From contig NC_053116.1 in assembly GCF_010015445.1 (NCBI RefSeq), forward strand, positions 26,093,137 through 26,157,136: a stretch of DNA of 64,000 nucleotides, given 5' to 3'. The notes beneath the pieces are model-generated. The model was given only the letters and a program-made list of their open reading frames with translations. It ran no database searches and had not been told where the DNA came from. A program made the position numbers and the translations under genes. The stretch is from Perca fluviatilis. Its lineage: Eukaryota; Chordata; Actinopteri; Perciformes; Percidae. Shown here piece after piece: positions 13,001 to 22,700 of the stretch; within the stretch, counting starts at the first letter, position 1; every line of letters starts with the position of its first letter.

Positions 13001-15749
13001 ATTCAGCCTTGGTGCAGAATTAAAGCCACTAGAGCCAGTCCCACAATGAGCTTTCCTTAGTATGTACCATTTCTGTGTCTGTAGCTATTGAGGAGGAGAG
13101 GGGGGGGCAAGGTGAAGAGTGGGGGTGTGGCCTTGACCAACTGCCACTTTGCTCGTTTGAAAGCCATGTCTCTCTCTCATGGGTGGGCCAAATTCTCTGG
13201 GTGGCAAAGCAGAGAAAGGGGGAGGTAACCTTTCTCCTTATGACCTCATAAGGAGAAGATTCCTGATTGGCCCATCTGAGCTTTCATTTTCTCAAAGGCA
13301 GAGCAGGATACACAGGGCTCGGTTTACACCTATCACCATTTCTAGCCACTGGGGGACCATAGGCAGGCTGGGGGAACTCATATTAATGTTAAAAAACCTC
13401 ATAAAGTGAAATCTTCATGCCATGGGACCTTTAAGACATGGCTCTTAATCTCCATGGATCAACATACTGTGCTATTCCACTGTAACACATTAAGCTTCAT
13501 TGCTGCTGAAATAAAACTTCATCATTTCTACTGATATTTTAATTAGACTGCTGCTAATTCCCTAATTTGACGTCCTGTTTATCTGTTCTGTTTGCCCAGG
13601 TTGTTAACATGGAGTTTGAAGGGGGTCTGACGGCAGCCTTTTCCATGGTGGCGTTCACCGAGGAGCTGTGCAAGCGAAAAACAACCATCTATGGCAGCAA
13701 GGTAGGAAGTGGAAGGAATGTGCATTGCAAAAAAGAAAAGGGAAAGAAATGCTAATAATGAAGATACAAGAAATGCTACCAAGAAAGGAAGCCAGCAGGA
13801 AAAATATACAGCCACTGGCATATTCAGCTACTGGCTCACAAAAAAAATTAAGTAAGTAAAGTAATTCTACCTAAAACAAAAAAAGGTGTTTATACATTGT
13901 AGACAGAAAGGGGTGAGAAAATCAAATAGTAGTGTTCCTACTATATCATGGTTTGACCAAACAAAATCCTATTGTGATATACTGTATGTTAGGGGTGTGC
14001 ATTGGCACTGCCCTCACGATTCGATTCGATTACGATTCACCAGGTAACGATTCGATTCAATTCGATTCTACGATGCATTGCGATGAATCCAAATTCTACT
14101 GCACACAACAAGGCAAATTTTTCATCAGTCATGAGGCAATCAGTCAGATATCCTGTTAAGATTCAGCTGAAATTTCATGCTTTTTGGTCTAAACGACATA
14201 CCCAAATTAAAAGTGGTACAGCTCCCACATACTTTGACACTCTGGGGTGTGCCTGACATCATTGGAAAGGAAACACACTCAATTGTTTTGTTACAAGTGT
14301 CAGGGTGATTCTAGGCCTTACTGACACAGAGTTACAGAGGCTAGAATGGAGGTTTTTTATTTCCGTCCAAGTCATACATCTGTAAAATGATCAAAATAAA
14401 ATACTGTAAACACATCTGGTGATATACAGATACACCCAGGCCATAGCAACATGTCCCAGGTTATTATAGAAAAAATCCAGATGCCAAAAGACTCAAAAAT
14501 TGATTTTTCTACAGAAATGTCTGTCCGTTTTGCTGTCATCGGCTTGTCCGCTTTCATTGGCCATATCAGAGGCAAACCTGAACGGATTGGCTCATATGAG
14601 ATGTCTATCAAAAGCTTAGAAGCTAGAGAATTCGATGACGCCCACTTTGAGCATGTAGCAAGCTGGGCAGAGAAGCTAGCGGCGATAACAAGTGCGGAAA
14701 TGGAAAATTGTTTCGCGTTTTTCCCTTGTGATTCGGCCAGAAACTTCAACATTGTGAGGCGAACAGATCGTTTTGGAATATAAAGCTTGGATATTACATT
14801 TCCTTGGACTCTTGGGGATTTATGAAAATCAAGTTTTGGGCAACAAACCACTTTGTTGCTTAAAGGACAACGAAAACAGGTATGGATGCACTCTCGACAG
14901 CTGCGCAGATTATGGCTGAATTGTTTTATTTTCTGTTACTTTGTAACAGTGGTGTAACTGCTATAAATCATCTTATGCTTTGTATGTGGGCTTAAATTAA
15001 TCATTAGAGGCTAAGCTTTCAATTGGTGTGTATATTTGGAAGATTTAATGCTTTAAAGTTATAAAAACGCTAATGAGTGGAAGTTTTATCGATGTTACAG
15101 CGACGCAGTGTCCCTTCAACGGGACAGTGATCCTTGAGAGGATATTGAACATGTTGCTATGTGTGTATTATCACTCTCCTGTATCTTTGATACAGAAGTA
15201 ATTGAAACTTTACAACTTTATTGTCCACTCAAGGCCAGAAAATAAACAGTGACATAATCGATTATGGCACTTTGCTGCATCGATGCTGAATCGTGCATGC
15301 CCCGCATTGCAATGCATCGCCGAATCGATTATTTTTGTCACCACTACTGTATGTTGCCTAGCTCTAACTCTGCTTCTGAGATGTATGCTTCAGTTAAATA
15401 CAGCCTATATAATGAACTGTGTCTTCACAGGGGGAGCTGTCATGTGACAGCCATGAGATACGCGTGTTTGACTTTCTGACCCAAAGATCCACAAAGCACA
15501 CGGCACACAATGACGCCCCCAGGCAGTTTGGCATGAGTGGACACGGTGGAGCAGACTACTACCTTATGGATGCCTTTATTTCTGCTGTGGCAGTAAGTTC
15601 TTATAAATACTTTTATTTTGTCAATGTATAGTTTCCTGTTTTATTTTCCCCTTGGCCAACTCCAGAATAAACTAAATTGGCTGTTGAACAGCATTGATTT
15701 ATGATATATGAATATTCCCTGTATTGAAACACTGACTGTGATGGTTGAT

Positions 15750-15814
<65 letters not shown>

Positions 15815-15943
15815 CAAAACGATCCATCCCTGATCCGTGCAGGTCCTAAGGAGACGCTGCTGAGCCATTTGCTGGTGTTTGAAGCTGAGCGTTCGCGACT
15901 GGAGAGCAGGGTGGTACACTGTGGTAACACTGGCCAGAGCTAG
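10067..15943 (+). CDS. Gfo/Idh/MocA-family NAD(P)-dependent oxidoreductase (YteT/zgc:154075-like)
   Basis: Thirteen coding exons: 10067-10159, 10556-10640, 10767-10840, 10930-10989, 11313-11420, 11644-11700, 11848-11978, 12146-12200, 12549-12641, 12754-12888, 13600-13701, 15431-15592, 15815-15943. They join to 1284 bases, 427 residues. The N-terminal Rossmann fold is marked by [12 protein letters not shown] (residues 6-17); ILLEKPMA near residue 100 is the EKP motif whose lysine is catalytic in this family. [13 protein letters not shown] leads into a cysteine-rich stretch ([15 protein letters not shown]) of the kind seen in bacterial YteT/MviM-like members, then the C-terminal alpha/beta domain, [20 protein letters not shown]. 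The substrate is not evident; sugars, inositols or their derivatives are usual for the family. It is not biliverdin reductase. The start ATG follows a probable 5' UTR acceptor; the upstream in-frame GTG at 10013 is not credible. Introns 10 and 11 contain transposons, and a GT microsatellite abuts the last acceptor. The 3' end faces the odad-like gene. Confidence 0.9.
12916..13430. mobile_element. Non-autonomous TTAA-target element (piggyBac-like duplication)
   Basis: A 515-base element in intron 10 of the oxidoreductase gene. Its ends are inverted copies (AGGTCCCATGACATGG at the left; CTTCATGCCATGGGACCT at the right) and it is flanked by TTAA on both sides (12912-12915 and 13431-13434). No transposase ORF. 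A truncated second copy in opposite orientation lies at 46160-46286. Confidence 0.8.
13990..15346. mobile_element. Non-autonomous hAT element with 8-bp target duplication
   Basis: A 1357-base insertion in intron 11 of the oxidoreductase gene. It begins TAGGGGTGTGCATTGG and ends TTTTTGTCACCACTA. The 8-base direct repeat CTGTATGT is at 13982-13989 and 15347-15354, the hallmark of hAT transposition. Subterminal regions are rich in ATTCGATTCGAT-type strings at both ends. The centre holds overlapping open frames on both strands (plus 14451-14783, minus 14372-14851) without recognisable transposase motifs. Confidence 0.85.
15753..15812 (+). repeat. (GT)30 microsatellite immediately before a 3' splice site
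   Basis: Thirty uninterrupted GT units end two bases before the last exon of the oxidoreductase gene; the acceptor AG is 15813-15814. There is therefore no ordinary polypyrimidine tract. Confidence 0.95.
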
Positions 15944-16122
15944 ACACGACATGACATTAAACCAATCTCACCTTAAAAATCAAACACTATAATGAAATGG
16001 ACAATGAAACTCCTCTTGCTTCTGCTATCAACTGAACTCAGGGCAAAATTGTGTAATGAGGCTGATTGTTTAGTTCATATTGTTCAGGGAAGTGTGTGTA
16101 TGTGTGTGTCTGTTAAGTTAAA

Positions 16123-16128
16123 ATTAAA
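16123..16128 (+). other. Candidate polyadenylation signal of the oxidoreductase gene
   Basis: ATTAAA 180 bases after the stop codon at 15941-15943. It is the nearest plausible signal before the convergent odad-like gene begins. Confidence 0.35.
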
Positions 16129-16429
16129 GTATTTAGTAATGTTTTTTGATAGAGTAGTGTCCATGTAAAATATTCTCATAATTTCTAGTAAAAACTGTGT
16201 AATTTAAATTGTCTTTGAATCATTGTTTGCTTTTAATGTCATCCCACACACAATATGAGTTTTCCCCCCTGTGTCAGTGTGCAGAATATATTTCAGGATA
16301 TTCATGAATGCTGACCAGTTTATTGAGTTTATCTGTCACTCTGAGCAGCTTCTTGAAATGCTCAAGGGTTAAATATAAAAAAACCTACAACTGAGCTATA
16401 GAGAGAATACATTAAATAACTTAAATACA

Positions 16430-16435
16430 TTTATT
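16430..16435 (-). other. Candidate polyadenylation signal of the odad-like gene
   Basis: AATAAA on the minus strand about 290 bases past the stop codon at 16723-16725; a second AATAAA lies at 16319-16324. Confidence 0.35.
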
Positions 16436-16722
16436 GAATTACAACTGAATTAAGTAAGTACCACTGGCTGTGAACAAATACACATTAATATACAATATAC
16501 ATACTGTAAATATACCATTAGCTCTCACATTTTTTAAATCAAGCAGGTTTTTCCTTATTGAATTACTGACACATTGAAGCTTCACATGCCCATTTAAACA
16601 TTCATAGAGCACAATAAAGCTTTTAGAAAATGGAAAAAGCTCAGCACAGACTTGTTTCCAGTGGCTCAGTGTGCAGTAGCTTATGGCAGCTCCAAGGAGC
16701 ATCATCTACTGTAAACATCAGT

Positions 16723-19700
16723 TCAGTCTGTCTTCTTTTTCCTCTCAATCTGAGGGATACATAATTAAAAAAAAAACTTTTTTGTAATGTCTGCCAGGGC
16801 ATATAGTAAATCTCATGAAATTAGCTGCAGTGGTTCCCAAACTGGGGGGGCGCCAGAGTTATAACGGTTATATTTATTTAAATATAAATAAATAATGCAT
16901 GGTTCGGCTGCACTGCTAGCAAAGCACGGACAAGTTTGTGAAAGGACTGCTGGGTAAACTTAAGGCAGACGATGAAGCTACACCAACATCACAACTACCA
17001 AAACAAAGGCAAGAAAACAGTACATATTTTTCAATAAATTTGAAGAAATTGAAAATCTTTTCAGTTATACTCACCTTGGTATTGACCAGTTTCAGGAGAT
17101 CATGTCTACTCATTGGCTCCTTTGCAAACAGCAGCAGTGACTCCACCATGTCTGGGTCATCACTGAGGCATCACAGAGATTGCAAATTCACATGTGCAGT
17201 TTTTTCAAGTGTACAAGAGGTTGATTAATGAGTATGGTATTGCTAAAAGTCTGTCTGACTTTTTTTTTTTTGTGTCATGTCTGATACCTGCATACTTGTC
17301 AAGATTAAAAATAAAAAACACCTACGCAGGTGTAGGGGTCGCAGAAGCAGTGGTGAAGTTTAGAGCTTGGGGGGTCATTCCCAGGAGCTGCCCAGCAATG
17401 GCACTGAGGCTGTCAATGTCCTGGAGGTGAGAAAGTATATCAATATGCTGTAGCAGCAACTGGCATTTTAAAAAGTTTCTAGGCTCCCATGTTCCATTTT
17501 TCTTTTCACAAATATGAGGTTGCTAAAAGACCCCGATGGTTTTTGGAATTTCAGAAAACACCAGAGAGGTAGTGTGAGGTTGTAGCTGGCTGACGGCTCT
17601 CAATACGCAGAGGCCAGAAGCTTCACCTAGTTTGTACTGGTTGTTGTGACAGTATCTCGACTCTCTATACTCACAAGGCGTTTCATATCCACATACCCAC
17701 TGGTCAAGGTTCTCCTGGAAGTGAAGGAAGGACTGAAGAGTGAGAAGCTCATTGACTCTGTTCTCCGCCCTTCTCAGGTCCTCTACGATGTTTTCATCCT
17801 GGACTCCATCAGAGGAGCCCAGCTGGTCGCAGATCACAGAGCGGTCATAGCTGATCTGAAGCAATGATTTAACCCCTAGTAAAAATAGTTGTGAGATATC
17901 AAAGAGTTACAATATTTCTACAAGACTGATGATATTACGTTTATCTTCCACTAGTAGATGGAATTTTCAATGTCTACCATGTTACTTTACTTGTATATAC
18001 TTAATTATTTTTAAACAGGGACAAATCAAATTGAATGCCACTGCATGATCAATATTATGCAGTGGTGCCCTGTGCTGTACCTTCTTTGAGCCGATCTAGG
18101 AGCTTTTCAATAAACTCAACACGCGGTTGATAAACTGCCAGCTGTTGCTCGATTGCCTCTTGCTTGATGGAAACTTTCATCTGAAGAGCCTGATGCTGCT
18201 CCTGCTGCCGCTGCTCCTCTGCCGCAAAGATCTCTCTCTCACTGCAAAGCTTTCAGTTCGAGACATAATGGAAGACCAACCCACCAAAATTACATTTTCC
18301 TTCATCCTTTATCTCTTCCACTTTTCTCTCTCTCACAAAAACACACACACACTTTGATTTAATTAACGGTGCCCATTAAACAGAGTTGCGTAACACCCCA
18401 CAACACCAACCTGAGAGATCTGCCTTTGAATGGTCTCTGCTTCATTGTGCTGATAGTTGACAAATTTCAGGAAAGTGTAGTTCTGCTCCTCCACTAATGG
18501 AAATATATCACAACACATTTTGATTGCTGACTAAATGCACAACTTCCGTTGCCTCAGTCATTTTTTAATGGGGACTTACTTTGTATGAAGTTCCTGACTA
18601 GTTTGTCCAGGTCACTTTCCTCTGTCTCTGTGAGGATCTTTTTGATAGCATCCTCAAAATCTTCCGGTCCCAATTCCTTAGACTCCAATTGCTTGCGCTT
18701 CACTAAGGGGACAAATGTGAAACTGAAGTGAAACGCATACACCACAAGGTCCTTACTTTATCTATCATAACCAATGGGCGAATCTTGCACAAGAGTTGCT
18801 GTATATAAGAAATGACGTACAGCGCTTTTTTGTGTGGAAAATTAGTCTTGGGTTACATAACTTCCCACAGGGACTTGTATTGATAAACGTCTCCTTATCC
18901 AGTTTATTACATACCGACTTACAGTATAGGCTAGTGGGAAGGCATCACAAATCTTGAGATACCCCTACCGGAGGTAGAACAAAACGTAACAATATTTTTC
19001 TTATTCTCCTCCTCGATGCATCAAGATCTTCACATTCTGTTTATTCACACCTGTAGAGTAACCCCTGCCCACTCTCACGCCAGATTTAGGATAAATCAGA
19101 ATTTGCATTACGAAATGATTTGAGTTCAGGTGTATCAGCTTCCCATTCGGCCTGGCTTTATTTTGCACTTCTTTTAAGTATGGGGGGTGTCACAATATTT
19201 GTCAGTTTAACCACTTTTGCAGTAAAATGTATATATTTTTTAAGAATCTAGTTCATATCGTTGCCAGGTTGGCTCAGTGGGTAGAGCAGGCGCACATATA
19301 CTGAGAGGTTTATGCCTCGATGCAGAGGTTTGAATCCGACCTGTGACGATTTCCTGCCTGTATTCCTCCTCTCTCTCTCTCTCCCCTTTCTCACCTAGCT
19401 GTCCTGTCAAATTAAAGGCGGAAAAGTCAAAAAAAATAATAATACAAAATTTAGAAAACTAAAGCACTTAGGCAGGAGTGAGGACCCCATAAAAGTGCTT
19501 TAGTTTTTAGAGATACACAACATTTGTCTTATTCTCTTAGGTCTCCCACATATGAACTAGATTCATTTTTTTACCTAAAGGCATGTATTATTTAAAATGG
19601 CACATTGTTTTTAAAATGATTAGATACAGTACAATGCATAAACCGGTGCCAAAAAAGCTCAGCAAGACTGAAATCACATTAGCATATATAGTTAGGCTAT

Positions 19701-22700
19701 AATGCAGTGATATTGTAATATAAAATATAAACAATTAATTGTATGTGTGTGTACAAAAATGTGCGCTCTCAGAAGAATAAAAGATAGCAATAGAATAACC
19801 TTCTCGTTTTGTCCTTTGTCAAGCAGTAACATCTTTTAAACACAAGGTGTCACTAGTTCATTTGATTAGATGTCAAAACATTTGGATTGAAAAAAAAACT
19901 GGCCTGCAGTGACAGTTGTCTGTTGTGTTAAACAGTCTGTGCTTCAGGACTAAAAACATCTCAAAATGCTGTGGAATATCAGAGCAATAATGATGAAGCT
20001 TATAATGACCTGTGGAAAAGGCTGGTAAGAACTGTCTACAACAAACAGGAGAAAGCATGACTGCTGCTACTTGCTGAGTAGCTTTGGCATAGCAGCCTTT
20101 GACATAGTGGCACACTTTAAGGGAACAGCAGGATGACTGAACTTTGTACACTCAGATTGCTGAACTAAAAAAAAAAAAAATCAAATAATTATATCCTTTC
20201 AAATTTGTGACATAAGGAAAGGTGCCACAACTAATTTTGTGTTCAAAGCATGAGATTTATAGTCACCTTTTTTGTGGTCTGTGTCCTGGTTGTTGCGTGC
20301 AATAGCCTTAATGCCTAAGAAAACCTCAAATTTGCAGTAGTGAGACATTCGCCGTTTCAACTTGCTCCTCTCTTTGATGTACTGAGCCACATCTTTAGCA
20401 TTCTGGGCCACCAGCATCCTCTGTCTTTCATGGCTCTTCACACTAGGTGTAGCCATAAACATACAACAAATTGGACAGTTATACATAGTGGACGTACTTA
20501 ATCTTCATAAATCTAAGATGTTACCTAGGGGGAAAACATATTGGTAAAAACTAAGCAGACACATGCAAGTGTGCCTCAACTGTATAACTTTAGCAAATGA
20601 AGTCTGCTCTGATGCATTTGTTGTTTGTTATCACTTAATGATGTCCCTCTATTAGATATTAAGAAATGTACAATCTCAGTTAGCATGCTCAACTGAATGA
20701 GCAACTGCTTCTTTGTAAGCATGTAATTCACTGTCAAAACAAATACATCTTCCTTGCTGTGCCTGATGAGTAAACATATGAATATGTACTCAAACCTAAC
20801 GATTGTGCTGTAGAACGGTTTACCTGGCATTGAAGGCTTCAGTGCAATTCTTCATGAGGTTACAAATATCATTGCGAATCGCATGCAGCTCCTGAATGAG
20901 ATAATACAGTTAACTGTCAACATTCTCTAAATATTACCCCTTTAATACCCCTTCACTCACCCAATCCCACATCAAAACATCTCCACTATCAACTAGGGCT
21001 GTGCTCGATTGACGAAATTCTTAGTTGACTAACACTCATTCAATTGTATCGACTAATCGATTAGTTGATTTAATCGACAGATCTGTAAATCTGAGTTGCT
21101 CCGCAAAGAGTCATGCAAAAGCACCACTTTAATTCTTGTGTTTACCAGAGATGTGCTCGTATGTTTCTTGGAAATAAGTCATTCAGCATGAAAAAAGCTG
21201 TTCCTTCAATGTATGCATTTAAAAAAAGTGATACAAATAAATATGTATGTGTATGATGGGGGGTTAGTGTCCTCATTTAGGATCCTAGTGGCCTGAGGGT
21301 AGAAGCTCCTCCTGAGCCTCTCAGTGCTGACCTGGTGTATCCGGTACCTTATTTCCAACCTCAACATGGAGAAAGGGCCGTTACCTGGGTATATGCATAT
21401 TTAATGACTCTCCTAGTCTTACTCTTGCAGCGCCTGTTAAAGTGATGGTTCGGAGTAATTTCACCCTAGGGTCCTTTGCACCATGACCTCGAGCCAAACA
21501 CCCCCCCAGAACCTTTTTTCACCTGGGTCTAACATTGGGAGAGTTAGCGTAGAGTAGCGTTAGCCGCTGAATAGCTTAGCGCAGAGGCTAATGGATCCGA
21601 AGTGTCTCTTAACATTACCCCACTAATAATGCCCGAAATGATACCAAAGGTCTACACTAGTATATATAGGTTATGCACTCATAAAACGATGGATTGTAAA
21701 GTTTGTAAGTACACCAGAAGGTTATGTAAATAACACTTGCCTGCTGGCTTCTGCTCTCTGCTGTTGTTGCTGCTGTGAGACGAGTGCTTAGGGACATCTA
21801 CAAATTACAACACCGAAAAGAGATGCAACAAAATATATTTTTAATTTAACTTATTTTTTAAAGTAAGTGCTGTAGTATACTAGCAGGAGACAAGTAATAA
21901 TTGAGGTAAGTTTGGAGACATTACCTTATTTAATCATTAAATTAATAAATATTTTTGTTGCATCTCTTTTCGTTGTTGTAATTTGTAGATGTCCCTAAGC
22001 ACTCTTGCCCCGGTAGTAACAGCAGCAGCAGCAGCAGAGAGCAGAAGCCAGCAGGCAAGTGTTATTTACATAAACTTCTGGTGTACCAAATTTTACAATC
22101 CATCGTTTTATGAGTGCATAACCTATTTGTACTACTGTAGACGTTTGGTATCATTTCGGGCATTATTATTGGGGGGTAATGTTAAGAGACACTTCGGATC
22201 CATTAGCCTCTGCGCTAAGCTATTCAGCTGATAACGCTACGCTACGCTAACGCTCCAAATGTTCGACCCAGGTGAAAAAAGGTTCTGGGGGGGTGTTTGG
22301 CTCGAGATCATGGTGCAAAGGACCCTAGGGTGAAATTACTCCGAACCATCACTTTAATGTCCTTTAGGCAGGGAAGGGCACCATATATTATATGTTCAGC
22401 CTAACGAAACCACTCTTTGCAGGGCCTTGCGGTCCTGTTCGGTGCCGTTTCCATACCAGGCAGTGATGTTCCCTGTCAGGACGCTCTCAATGATGCAGGA
22501 AGAAATTCCTCAGTATGTGAGGGGATACCTGGAATTTCTTCAGGCGTCTGAGTAGGGTTGCAAAGGGGCGGAAATTTTCCGGTAAATTTCCATGGAAAGT
22601 TAAGCTGGGGAATTATGGAAACATTCCAATTTGGAAACTTTCATGGGAATTAATGGAAATTAATGGGAAATTATGAGAATTAACTGGAAATGTTGGGTAA

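Noticed and set aside
14451..14783. Candidate new 110-residue gene in the oxidoreductase intron
   Set aside because: It lies wholly inside a hAT element with intact target duplications, lacks splice signals and overlaps an opposite-strand ORF; kept only as an observation.
10067..15943. Biliverdin reductase A for the oxidoreductase
   Set aside because: The Rossmann and EKP motifs are shared by the superfamily, but the cysteine-rich [10 protein letters not shown] segment and 427-residue length do not fit BLVRA.
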